NCBI GenBank assembly: GCA_917880885.1 | Contig: OU862927.1 | Span: forward strand, 21,235,450-21,299,449 | DNA length: 64,000 bases | From: Limnephilus marmoratus | Lineage: Eukaryota; Arthropoda; Insecta; Trichoptera; Limnephilidae | Reading direction: 5' to 3' | In this document: positions 44,217 through 54,882 of the stretch, piece after piece | Numbering within the stretch: the first letter of the stretch is position 1 | Layout: the number at the start of each line of letters is the position of its first letter | Translations under genes and position numbers: made by a program | The notes under the pieces: model-generated | Database searches by the model: none | Seen by the model: the letters and a program-made list of their open reading frames with translations, nothing else | What the model was told of the DNA's origin: nothing

Positions 44217-44587
44217 AGCCGCCGCTGCTCGAATTTCTACCGATTTCTTACATATCTCCCTTAAACATTTGAAGGTTTTAAGCTCTTAAAAAAATATATG
44301 TTATTTTTTAAGACACGATAGAAAAAATCGCTAAGTATGCTCCGAAAATTATTATAAACACGTTTGTTTCAGTTATTTTACAAGTTATAGTTGTGAAAAA
44401 ATTCACAATGTTTCTTTAAATGAAACTAAAGATGCCTTCCACAAGATTTTTGCTCTAATTTAAACGAGTCGTGTTTTATTAAACATTTTCACAATTTTTG
44501 CATCGATTTTATCGCTTTAAATATTAGCGCGCTCCTCTAACATTCGTAATTACATATCTCTCCATCTTCTTTTTGAACGGCGTTGTG
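44217..44587 (-). mobile_element. TTAA-type MITE, family E, copy 3 (inverted, eroded ends)
   Basis: Reverse complement of the bodies at 635-1050 and 25795-26229, for example tctaccgatttcttacatat at 44233 and cgtaattacatatctctcca at 44547. Both TTAA termini have decayed. Confidence 0.7.
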
Positions 44588-44826
44588 TGAACTGTAAATG
44601 ATTGGTCTTACCTTCTTAGTATTGGAACTACCTTGTAGCTTCGTTTAACAAAAAAAAAATTAGAATCTTGCGAGAGCCTTGACGGAGTAACCATCTGTTA
44701 CTTATACCAGGGTGGATAAGTGGTGGATAACCTCCACTGTCCAATATCCACGACTGCACTGAGTTTATATCACCGGGAAGGGAAATTGTTAGTTGGTAAA
44801 GGAAATGAAGGGAGCTTGGTGAAATG

Positions 44827-45257
44827 TGGCTTTTTTTTTTTTTTTTTTTTTTTACAGTGAATACCGCACAAGAATCTCAACTGCTCCCGTCTGGAGCCAG
44901 TGAGATTATGGCATCCCCAATTGGGGTATGTTGTGAGGCTGAAGGTAGTGGGGAGGGGAAGGAGGTGGGGAAGAGGAAGGTTTGGAAGTACCTGGCTATT
45001 CAGATCTGGTCACTAAACACGGCTAAAGCCATTTTCAAGCAACGTTTCAATTCTGAATGGTGGTCTTACACCAGGGCGATACTAATAATATCTTCCACTC
45101 TGGAACATGCCGCAAATATACTATATATTATTTTAAATGAATTAATTGTGAAATAACACAAATTAATCAAATAAAATTTATTTGCGCATGCCGGGTTCGA
45201 ACCCGCGACCTCCGGAATGTGAGTCAAGAGTCTTAGCCATTGGACTACGGAGGTCGT
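44827..45257 (-). mobile_element. tRNA-derived SINE, family A, full length
   Basis: The poly(A) tail appears as a T run at 44827-44853. On the minus strand the head has the B box GGGTTCGAACCC (about 45190-45202) and the A-box region TAGTCCAATGGCTAAGACTC at 45228-45247. The body closely matches 3091 and 16972. Of all copies this has the cleanest tail, so it may be the youngest. Confidence 0.85.
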
Positions 45258-45872
45258 TGGTGGGATCTACTACGAAATTGGCGAATTGAAACGATTGCAA
45301 ACAGTAAATAAAGCGATGCGGTTTCTAAAGGGCTTGTGTCCTTAGCGGCGAGGTAAATTCAACTGGACTTCAGCTGGAGGACGAGCAGTAGGTACAATTG
45401 TCAAAATACAACAATAATCAAATTAGCGTTAGCAACACATTTTGAAATATCACGTGAATAAGTCAGCGCCATCAAGTAACGACAGTTTGCAAATGGCGGT
45501 GGTTTCGGTTGATACCCTTTGTTACTACTGATTTATGTATTACTAGCTGGTTCACGGCATGCGTTGTTATGCCGTTTAATAAAGAAATTGTTTCTCTCTA
45601 AGTGTCCTTTCCCATTCGTCCCGTTCCCCTTCCACCTCCCCTTCCTCTCCCGCGACCCCTTCCCCTCTCGCGTTCCCACTCCGCCTCCTCCACATTATCT
45701 CTCCCCATTCCACTCCCCTTCTCCCGTCCCGTGAACCCCCCTCCCGAGTTCCCAGATTCCCCTCCACCCTCCTCCCTCCAACCTTCCATACATTCAGTTC
45801 CGGTACATTCACTTTTCAAACTCAGCTCACCTATTGTAATTTTTTTTTACAAATTTCATATTTCAGTTCCAT

Positions 45873-46030
45873 GACAGTTCATCCTGCGACAATTCATCCG
45901 GCGACAGTTCATCCTGCGACAGTTCATCCGGCCGACAGTTCATCCTGCCGACAGTTCATCCTGCCGACAGTTCATCCTGCCGACAGTTCATCCCGTCGAC
46001 AATTCATCCGCCGACAATTCATCCTGACAA
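45873..46030 (+). repeat. Minisatellite, about 16-17-bp unit (left arm)
   Basis: About ten units of the type cgacagttcatcctgc, with variants (aattcatccg, ttcatcccgt). Confidence 0.9.
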
Positions 46031-46033
46031 TTC

Positions 46034-46114
46034 AACCTAACCTAACCTAACCTAACCTAACCTAACCTAACCTAACCTAACCAAACCTAACCTAACCTAA
46101 CCTAACCTAACCTA
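46034..46114 (+). repeat. Interstitial telomere-like (CCTAA)n array
   Basis: About sixteen units of AACCT, equal to TTAGG on the minus strand, with one variant unit (accaaacc). TTAGG is the ancestral arthropod telomere repeat. Such short arrays also occur interspersed, so this does not show a chromosome end. Confidence 0.9.
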
Positions 46115-46313
46115 TAAGTATAACCTATAAGTATAATTATGTCGTATTTTGTTATTCACGCATGCTTCTTCGGAGAGTCGAAATTATTGTTAGTAAAAAT
46201 ATTTTTACAGCGGATTTCCACTCAAGATGCCTTCAGATATAAGTATATCGATTTTGGTTGTACGGCCGTATATCCTCTTTGCATACTTACTTAATAAAAA
46301 TCTTCTAAATGAT

Positions 46314-46458
46314 CAGGCAGGATGAATTGTCGCCGGATGAATTGTCGGCGGGATGAACTGTCGGCAGGATGAACTGTCGGCAGGATGAACTGTCGGCCGG
46401 ATGAACTGTCGCAGGATGAACTGTCGCCGGATGAATTGTCGCAGGACGAATTGTCGGG
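46314..46458 (-). repeat. Minisatellite, inverted right arm
   Basis: About nine units of gcaggatgaactgtcgg, the reverse complement of the left-arm unit. Confidence 0.9.
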
Positions 46459-46579
46459 TCACCGTTTTATACAAACCTTGTTCTGACAATAACGAATACA
46501 AAAAAAATCCAATTTGGTGCAGTCATTAGGAAGTTATGCGCGTACACAAATTTCGGCGATTCATTTTTATTTATATAGA

Positions 46580-47770
46580 TTGTATTTTTCCTTTGGAGGG
46601 GTGCAGACATTCGGTCACCGTTTGTCTCAATTTCGACTCTTGACATTTAGTGTGTAAGAAAGAGGGGCATATGTTTAAGAACAAAAGGAAAACAATCCGA
46701 GCATTGATATTTTTTGAATTTTTGGAATTCACTATTCAATATATATTATTATAATGGCGATAGTTCTTTCAAAAGATAAGAATTCGTTCCATACAAAATG
46801 TATGTGGAAAAGAAATATTTTAATAATGGTTTTTTTCGTCAATTTTTGTGATTTTTTTAATAGCTTTTCTGCTATACGGGGCGGAGACTAATCCAACAAA
46901 TCAAAGATCATAAAAATTGGTCCAGCCGTTTTCGAATAATAAATGGTGTAACTTACCCGACTTTGTTTTATATATTAAGATTTTACCACAAGCGTATGAA
47001 AAACGGAGCGACTAGACTATTTCAAACTGTGAATTTTACTTAGCGACAGCACTGACTCTAGTCGTCCTTGGTAAGCGTGTAAACATAAATATATTACATC
47101 AGAGTTATACGGTGCATATTATATAATATAGTATCGGCATGACTGTCGGGAGTCTCATGTGGCGAATCTAATTACATATTCAATTAAATTGCCAACCAAA
47201 GCCGGCATCTTGAATCCAGTGTCACTTGCTACGCCTGTAATCTACAGCAGCGGTTTTCAACCTTTTTGAGCCAGGGTACCCCTTGACTCTTAATACAAAT
47301 TTCTTGTACCCCATACGTTCCATCTATCTTGTGTACACGTGTAATGAAAAACACGTTCATTTGTAATTTTGTTATCATAGTTACATGAATTTAACAATCA
47401 CACACAAAAACAATTAGAGAAATTTTATACAGAGATTGAATAAATTTGGATCCGCGTCTTTTTATATCAACGAAAAAAAAATCGAGCTCTCCATATACAA
47501 CTCCAAACTGAGAAAGAATATTGAGAGGATGATTTGTAAAAAAATGAGTTTCTCGTGTACCAGTAGTTAAAATAAAAGCCCGATTTCCCGTTATACTCTG
47601 TATAGTGATACTCTGTGCAGCTTCCTGGTGCCAGCAGAATCTACATCAACGAGCATTTAACCTTATGATTACCTTAACACGGGCATTAGCCTAGTATCAT
47701 AATCAAAAAAAAAACATAAAAGTGTACTTTTAAAAATTGTATGAAATAAAAAAAAAAAAAAAAAAAAAAA
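46580..47770. other. Interval with a possible hAT terminus
   Basis: cagcggttttcaacctttttg at 47246-47266 resembles the CAGNGGTTCTCAA terminus of hAT elements, but no matching right end was found nearby. A similar end (inverted) occurs at 63516-63530. A(n) runs at 47708 and 47750-47770. Otherwise blank. Confidence 0.3.
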
Positions 47771-49795
47771 ACCTCCAAAAATCAGCATCTACTAAAACAA
47801 TGTAGAGATATAAAAAGGGACCGAAAAATTCTCTACTGCTGGATAAAAAACGGCAAAATCTTCATTCGTGTAAGTGATACAACACCCATAATTTTAATTG
47901 CTGATCAGGAAGACGTTAACAGACTTTCAACATTGAAGACAATGCCCACACAAGACGCTTCTACACCGGCCTTCCCTTTAGGAAACTGAATTTACAGAAT
48001 AATATCAAACGTATTACTTTTAACATCAAATTTAACCTCTTGCAGTACATTAATATAACACCCAATTTCTACTTAGTCGTAATACACATATCATCACTAT
48101 GCGTTAATTACAAACTTCCTTTTAACTCTTATCAAATAATGTTAAAACATGTTATCATTTGTTTGAATTGTATTAGTAATCTGTCCATAGATATAACAAT
48201 CAATAAATTTAGATAAATATCAATAAATTTAGATAAATACTTAAATAATCTGAGTATTATTGATGAATGCCAGTATGGCTTTCAAAAAAATAAAAGTTGC
48301 GATAAATTGCTCGAAAAATTTTCTAATCATATAAATTCACAACTAAACTGTAAACAACATGTATTGGCTCTATTTATTGATTTCTCAAAAGCTTTCGACA
48401 CACTTAGCCATTTACAAATATTTAAAGTACTTGAATTTATAGGTATCCGGGGTAAACTCCTCTTATTCTTCAAAAACTATTTGAAAAATAGAAAAATGAG
48501 TGTTAAGATTTTAAATATAATAAGTAAATCAAGATACATCAAATCGGGAGTACCGCAAGGGTCAATTCTAGGTCCAAAATTATATATTATATATGTAATT
48601 GCTATGTGTAAGATTTTCAAAAAAGCTCGTCGATTCATTTTTGCTGATGATACTGCTCTTGTTGTATAACATGAAAATCCTGAAATAGCTATACAAGAAT
48701 TACAAAGAGATTTTAACGAGCTTCTCAAATGGGCTAATGATGTAGGATTAATTATTAATGTGAAAAAAACCAAATGCATGTACATAAAATCACCAAGTTT
48801 GAAAATGTGGAATGTTCCTAAAATAACCGCTCATAGCTTTGACTGTATACATAGAGGAATTGTTAATGTTTGTGACTGTGAAAAAATAGATTTCACAAAT
48901 GAATATACTTATCTGGGAATAATTGTTGATAACAATTTTAAGTGGGATAAACAAGTGGCTAAAATTTGTAACCAGCTCAGATCCTTAGCTAGTAACTTTT
49001 ACAAATTAAAATTTATTTTGCCTCATTGTACTCTTAAACTCATATATTTTTCTATGGTCGAATCCATCCTTAGATATGGTATTCGAACTTGGGGACATGC
49101 AATCACTACTTACATTAAATATATTGAAAATTTACAAACTGCCATAATAAAAAAAATTGTCACAACAAATATTTACAAACAGAGACATAACTTAAAACTA
49201 CTGTATGGCTCAGAGAGCCTACTTATAATAAAAGGTCTCCACTGGTTCACTACTATTATGGATAATATGGGGGAAAGCCCTTACAAACACCTACTTGTAC
49301 ACAAACATACCACAAGATTTAGAGAAGGAAAGGGCCTAAAAACTCCTCGAATATTAAATAAATATGGAAGCCGTACTCTTAAATATCTAATACCAGTGAT
49401 TTTCAATAAAATCAATAAAAACATAAAATTTGAAAAAAATGAGAGACTAAGTCCTAAAATGATAAAACTATGGTTAATGAACGAAAACTCCATGTATCTT
49501 TGAATATCTTAATATAGCTGCCTACATATCTTGTTATTAGGCAGATATATTGAAATATCTTATATATTATGATTGTAAGTTAAAATATCTAATATTACTA
49601 TGTGATCTATTCTAATGTTTCCTTAAAACTATAAATGTATTTACAAATATTTTCTCAGATATTATATTAAGAATGTTTAAATTGTTAGAACCTGCAGACA
49701 AGCTGTCATATGACAGCTTTGTGGGTCTACTCAAATTTTTGTACTAAATGTATATTTAATCTAATAAATAAAAAAAAAAAAAAATAAAAAATCTC
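47770..49795 (+). pseudogene. LINE copy: ORF1 remnant, partial RT, 3'UTR
   Basis: 47800-47985 encodes an ORF1 C-terminus (DRKILYCWIKNGKIFI). After a gap, RT coding runs 48250-49503: DFSKAFDTLSH, GVPQGSILGPKLY and FADDTAL, where FADD stands for YADD. One in-frame TAA (48667-48669) splits the frame between FADDTALVV and HENPEIAIQEL; the two ORFs (48307-48669 and 48760-49503) are otherwise in the same frame. The 3'UTR with poly(A) ends at about 49790. Most of ORF1, the endonuclease and the RT N-terminus are deleted. Confidence 0.85.
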
Positions 49796-49799
49796 CGCC

Positions 49800-50100
49800 G
49801 TCATGGTGTAGAATAATGTAGAGGTGCAGACCTGTGGTCTTCACTGCCGCAGCATTACTAACCTTCATCATCAACAACACCACCGGGCACAAGCAGAATA
49901 TACCATCACTACACTTCTACTTCACATCTGTTACCTTTCTCTACTCCTTAGGCCAATAAACGACACGACTCACAACAGCACTGCTCGCCTTTCATTTATC
50001 TCCCGTCGCTGCCGATCCGGAGTCCGCTCCCTCAAACGAAACATTCTAGTACAAAACTCAAACAGACTTTACCTCTCGTTTCCGTGACTATAAGACTTTT
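49800..50100 (+). repeat. Second copy of the probable LTR (U5 side)
   Basis: AATAAA at 49955-49960 is followed by GACTCACA, CGCCTTTCATTT, TCTCCCG and CCGCTCCCTCAAA, in the order found after 43561. Fragment lodged between two LINE 3'UTR copies. Confidence 0.4.
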
Positions 50101-50102
50101 GT

Positions 50103-50365
50103 AGGCAGATATATTGAAATATCTTATATATTATGATTGTAAGTTAAAATATCTAATATTACTATGTGATCTATTCTAATGTTTCCTTAAAACTATAAAT
50201 GTATTTACAAATATTTTCTCAGATATTATATTAAGAATGTTTAAATTGTTAGAACCTGCAGACAAGCTGTCATATGACAGCTTTGTGGGTCTACTCAAAT
50301 TTTTGTACTAAATGTATATGTAATCTAATAAATAAAAAAATAAAAAAAATAAATAAATAAAATCT
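50103..50365 (+). repeat. Solo LINE 3'UTR, duplicate of 49540-49790
   Basis: About 240 bp nearly identical to the 3'UTR just upstream (tatattgaaatatcttatat through cagacaagctgtcatatgac), ending in its own A-rich tail. An extreme 5'-truncated LINE insertion explains it. Confidence 0.85.
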
Positions 50366-50514
50366 GTCAAAACTTAAGCCTCCTAAAACCATAGACATTT
50401 TAATTTACCACAAACAAAAACAAAAAGAATCGTGTGTTCAAAAATGCCCCCAATCACAGCATAATTATTTTTTTTCAAGTTATTTTCCAAACAACTTCAC
50501 GAACATAATATTTA

Positions 50515-51588
50515 AAAATGCTTTACATATATTTTCAAAATGTGCGAGGTCTTCGCACAAAAACTCATAGCTCCTTAAATCAGGTACTTTTGAACAATTA
50601 CGATATTTACCTTATACATATGTGAAACTTGGCTAAATAAATCAATCCATGACAGTGAATTGTTTGACAATAGGTATGATGTATTTAGAGAGGATCGGAA
50701 CTACTTTTTGTCTGGACAGCAGCAGGGAGGGGGGGTACTAATTGCAACCTCCAAATCTCTCAAAGCACAGAGATTACCATGGTCTACTTGTACTGAGGAG
50801 ATCTGAATATCAGTGCCAATATTAGGTGACAATAATAAACTCAAAAATTTATATATCTGCTGCACATATCACCCACAAAACACCAACTACATCCACAATC
50901 TAATTCAGCACTTCAACACCACATCAGACCTGCACACAAATCACCCGGAAGGATTGTTTTTATTAGCTGGAGACTACAATATACCCAAACTAAACTGGTT
51001 AACCGAAGGGCAAAACCAATTAGAACCAAATTTTCCAGAAGACACTGCTAGCCGTGCCTTGGTAGACTTCCTTTCATTCACCCAACTACTCCAATTCAAT
51101 ACTGTAATCAATACAAACAAACGAATCCTTGATTTAATCATGACAAATATTTCAAAATGTAGTATAACCCACTGTACCGAACCTCTGACGCCTGAAGATT
51201 CACATCACAGAGCATTAGACATAGAGTTATCACCTGTTACTGTACCGTCTCTCTCCGGCTCGTCTAGGACAGTTAAAATGTTTCACCGAGGTGATTACGG
51301 TAAAATCACTGATGAATTATCTAAAATAAATTGAATACTCGAATTTCAAAGTAAGGATTCCGAAAAGGCCGTATTCGATTTTTACAATATCATAAATGAC
51401 ATTATTCGCAAATACATCCCCGAAAAAAAAATTAACGGAAATTTAGAAAGGTTTCCCCCCTGGTACACTTTACCACTTATTAAAATTGTAAAAGAGAAAT
51501 TAAAATATCACAAGGAATGGAAAAAATACAAGAACTTAGCTGACTACCAATCATTCTCTGTACTGAGAAATCGTCAGAAGAAGATCTT
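50515..51588 (+). pseudogene. Old LINE, endonuclease part (segment 1 of 3)
   Basis: Starts MLYIYFQNVRGLRTK at 50518, the N-terminus of an AP-type LINE endonuclease. ETWLNKS follows after a one-base frame change near 50622. A stop (TGA, 50803-50805) precedes the open ORF 50813-51334, which has YHPQNTNY, AGDYNIPKLNW and RILDLIMTN. A further stop at 51332-51334 and continuing similarity lead to RNRQKKI at 51585. The element is broken here by the full-length LINE. Several inactivating changes show it is old. Confidence 0.85.
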
Positions 51589-51888
51589 TTTTTTTTTTTT
51601 TTTTTTTTTTTTTTATTTAATACTTATCTTAAAAAAAAAATGGAACATGTTACAATGTTACTTTTCCTCCATTAAAAGCATTTGCTTGTGGATGGAGGAA
51701 GAGTTTACATTTCAAATATGTACAATTTATACAATCAGATGTTTCACATATGTATAGATTCACAGTTAATATCCTGTTAATATACCGTTAAAACACAGTT
51801 TAATTATATCGCAATCAAGACCCTTAACTAAAAGATAAAATCATCTACATGTATTCAGTAAAAAGAAAAATAATTTTTAGTGTGACAT

Positions 51889-54882
51889 TCATGTGGTGAT
51901 GGGGGAAGCAGCAATTTTCCCATTGGTGATTTCTCTAAAATGCTTTTTGATGGAGTTCAACAATTGTACTTTGTCATTAATGCTTCTGATTTCTACAGGA
52001 AGGTTATTAAAGAAATATTTTCCTTGGTGTGTATAATGGTGTTGGGCAAAAGACGTGTTTATTTTGGGGCATACAAACACATGTGTTAGTCTTGTACGAT
52101 TTTCAGTTATGAATGAGAATTTATCTTTTTCTTTTATAATTTGTATGATTGAATTTTTCGCAAATAAGTTTTTAAATGTTGGAACTTTGAATTCTTCGAA
52201 TATGCGTTCAGTGGGGAAGTCTGGAGGTTTTTTTAGTATAATTTTTATAATGAGTCTTTGAACAATTTCTATGGGGGTCAAACTAGTTTTGTAAGCTGCT
52301 CCCCAACTGATAATGCCATACTGAAGAATAGATTGTACTAGTGCGTAGTATATTGAGTATAAATTTTTCGTTGATAAGAAGTTTCTAATTCGTAAGAATA
52401 TATAAATTAATTTCCTAATTCTTTTTATTGTATGTCCGATGTGATCTTTCCATTTTAGGTTTTTATCTATGATTATTCCGAGATATGTAATTTTATCCGC
52501 TGTTTTCAAAAGTGAACAATTTTGTCGACAGTGATTAGTATCGTGTTGTTCGAGTGAATGATTATGTAAGATTATTTGAAGATTTGATATATTATTGGTG
52601 TTAATTTCGAAAGGGATGACATATGTTTTATCACTATTTAACGAAAGGAGGTTGTAGTCAAACCATATTTTTAGATTATTTATATCTTCTGTGGCTTTTA
52701 AATTAATTTTTTCCCATGTTTTTTCTTTTATTATAAGAACGGTATCATCGGCGTAAGAGATAATTCGTCCATGTAATGGTTGAATGAATATATCGTTTAC
52801 ATATAAAATGAACAATATTGGTCCTAGCACGGTGCCCTGTGGGATACCAAAATTTGACGTTTCCTGGTCGCTAGTTTGGTCATTTATTTTAACAAATTGT
52901 GCACGATTGTTCAAGTAACTTTCTATCCATTGGACGGCTATATCGTTGATGTTATTTGATTTCAGTTTTTTGATAAGCTTTACGTGTGAGATACTATCGA
53001 ATGCTTTTCTTAGGTCTATGAATATTCCTGCGCATTTATTACCTTCATCAAGTGCCGAGTATATAAATGATGTTACATTTGCTATTGCGTCTTGTGTGCT
53101 TTTTGTTTTTAAAAATCCGAATTGATTGCCATGTAATATTTTATTGTTCTCCAGAAAATCTACAACCCGTTTTTTTACAATCTTTTCAAATATTTTTGCT
53201 ATATTTGATATTAGTGAAATCGGTCGATAATTTGAGACATTTTGTGGATCGCCAGTTTTAAAGATAGGGGATATTACAGATTTTTTATAATTAGTTGGGA
53301 ATATGCCTTTAGTCAGACTGAGATTAATAAGGTGGTTAAGAGGTTTCAGTAGATACATTTTCATTGTTTTTAGAATTTTCACAGAAATGTGGTCAAAACC
53401 TGGAGAGGATCCGTCTTTCATGTTTTCTATTATAAGTTGTATTTCAGTCTCAGTAGTTTTTTTAAAAGTGGACAGTGTATTTCGTTTATGTGCATTATTA
53501 GTTATAGGTTTTGGTGTGTGTAAAGGTTTAGAGATTTTGTCAGCGAGATTATTTCCTACTTTAGAGAAATAAGAATTGAAAATGTTTGCTGTTAGTTTTG
53601 GATCTTTGGATACATCTATTATATTATTTTCATGTTTAATGTATTTTATAGAATTATTTTTTTTCTTATTTTCAATTGCATAATTTACCGCTTTCCAAAT
53701 AGCTTTCAGATTATTTTCTGAAGTAGAGATTACTTTTCTAAAATAGTCATCTTTACTTTTTTTAATTAAAGTTGTTAATTTATTTCTATATTTTTTGAGA
53801 ACTATCTTAGCATTTTCGTCGTGTGGATTTTTAATTGTATTTTTATACAGCTTTTCTTTTTCTCTAATAGATTTTATAAGGCCACGAGTGATCCAAGGTT
53901 TTATACGTCTGAATTTTGAATTCGTGTCTAATGAGACCTCTGTTGTGGAGGTTTCAATATGATCCATAAGTTTTTTTTCAAACATACTTGAACATTCTTC
54001 GACATCGTTAGATTGTAATATTGAATACCAAGTTTCTGCTTTCAATTTTTCCTCCAACATGGCAATATTTGTGGTTTTTTTAGTCTTAATTGGAACATTT
54101 ATTTCTGACTTCATATCATTATCATATAATAATAAGCAAGAATGGTGGTCAGTAATATTCGTTTGCCAAACTATTGTTCTAATTTTATAAAGGTTTTGTA
54201 ATTTTATGTTAATCCAAATATGATCTAAACAAGACGATTTTTGTCCATGCATTTCTCGAGTATTTTTGTTTATGCATGATTTAAAATCTAATTCAGTCAT
54301 ACAATTTAGGTATTCGTTTTTGAAAATATTTTCGGACTTTTCGTTAATGTTAATGTTAAAATCACCAGCAATAAAACAGGTTTTATTTTTAAGCGGCAGT
54401 AAAATATTTTTCAGTTGGTTTATAAAATTTGAAATATTTGATTCGTGTGTTCTGTAAATGGCAATAATGTGGTAAATATATTTATCAAGTTTTATTTCGA
54501 TTTGAATACAGTTAGTCAGTAATATTGGGTGTTCTAAAATCGTGATAATACTGAATTTGGTGTGAACGAATATTGCGATTCCACTATTTTTATTTATATT
54601 TATTTTGGTCGGGATGTATGTATAGTTAGGTAGTTGATAAGCTGGTGACTCATCATTTGTAAATGTCTCTGTTAATATTATGCAGTCTGGTTGATATATT
54701 AAGTTATTGATTTTAATAACAAATTCATCAAAATTTTGAAAAATACTACGTATATTTTGGTGTAATATAAATAAACCGTTAAATTTGTGGGGGAAAAATT
54801 CATTACATGTCTCTGTACTTGCACATTCGTATTCATGGATTGTGTAGTTGTTTTCTATTTGGCTGGATATGAAATCATCCAT
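51889..54882 (-). CDS. LINE ORF2: endonuclease and reverse transcriptase
   Basis: 997 residues. The endonuclease (about 36-255) shows QNIRS at 42-46, E72, YR near 143, GDFN at 173-176, SCLDHI at 217-222 and TDHHS at 244-248, covering the AP-endonuclease catalytic set. The RT (about 500-800) shows the NYRPISL block at 551, FIDLRKAFD at 621-629, GIPQGTVLGP at 679-688 and YADD at 710-713. The C-terminus has no CCHC knuckle. The start ATG overlaps the end of the middle ORF by 8 nt (ATGGATGA), so translation may depend on reinitiation. Nicks the target and primes reverse transcription of the element's RNA. Intact. Confidence 0.95.
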   Translation of the reverse strand: MDDFISSQIENNYTIHEYECASTETCNEFFPHKFNGLFILHQNIRSIFQNFDEFVIKINNLIYQPDCIILTETFTNDESPAYQLPNYTYIPTKININKNSGIAIFVHTKFSIITILEHPILLTNCIQIEIKLDKYIYHIIAIYRTHESNISNFINQLKNILLPLKNKTCFIAGDFNININEKSENIFKNEYLNCMTELDFKSCINKNTREMHGQKSSCLDHIWINIKLQNLYKIRTIVWQTNITDHHSCLLLYDNDMKSEINVPIKTKKTTNIAMLEEKLKAETWYSILQSNDVEECSSMFEKKLMDHIETSTTEVSLDTNSKFRRIKPWITRGLIKSIREKEKLYKNTIKNPHDENAKIVLKKYRNKLTTLIKKSKDDYFRKVISTSENNLKAIWKAVNYAIENKKKNNSIKYIKHENNIIDVSKDPKLTANIFNSYFSKVGNNLADKISKPLHTPKPITNNAHKRNTLSTFKKTTETEIQLIIENMKDGSSPGFDHISVKILKTMKMYLLKPLNHLINLSLTKGIFPTNYKKSVISPIFKTGDPQNVSNYRPISLISNIAKIFEKIVKKRVVDFLENNKILHGNQFGFLKTKSTQDAIANVTSFIYSALDEGNKCAGIFIDLRKAFDSISHVKLIKKLKSNNINDIAVQWIESYLNNRAQFVKINDQTSDQETSNFGIPQGTVLGPILFILYVNDIFIQPLHGRIISYADDTVLIIKEKTWEKINLKATEDINNLKIWFDYNLLSLNSDKTYVIPFEINTNNISNLQIILHNHSLEQHDTNHCRQNCSLLKTADKITYLGIIIDKNLKWKDHIGHTIKRIRKLIYIFLRIRNFLSTKNLYSIYYALVQSILQYGIISWGAAYKTSLTPIEIVQRLIIKIILKKPPDFPTERIFEEFKVPTFKNLFAKNSIIQIIKEKDKFSFITENRTRLTHVFVCPKINTSFAQHHYTHQGKYFFNNLPVEIRSINDKVQLLNSIKKHFREITNGKIAASPITT

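Larger units (their letters stand above)
45543..46579 (-). mobile_element. Helitron-like element with inverted minisatellites and TTAGG array
   Basis: CTAG at 45543-45546 follows A. The other end is TATATAGA followed by T (46580), so the minus strand runs from TC to CTAG between A and T. The 3' part (gcatgcgttgttatgcc) differs from the 19444/61832 family, but the interior tttcggcgattcatttttat block is shared. Inside lie a pyrimidine-rich stretch (45610-45785), a minisatellite (45873-46030), CCTAA repeats (46034-46114) and the inverted minisatellite (46314-46458). Noncoding. Confidence 0.65.

Noticed and set aside
46034..46114. Chromosome end
   Set aside because: Only about sixteen telomere-type units, embedded in a Helitron with ordinary sequence on both sides.
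45873..46458. CRISPR-like array
   Set aside because: Short units repeat without unique spacers, and the arms are inverted; this is a minisatellite in a eukaryotic transposon.
53067..53572. Plus-strand ORFs inside the full-length LINE
   Set aside because: Shadows of ORF2 on the opposite strand.
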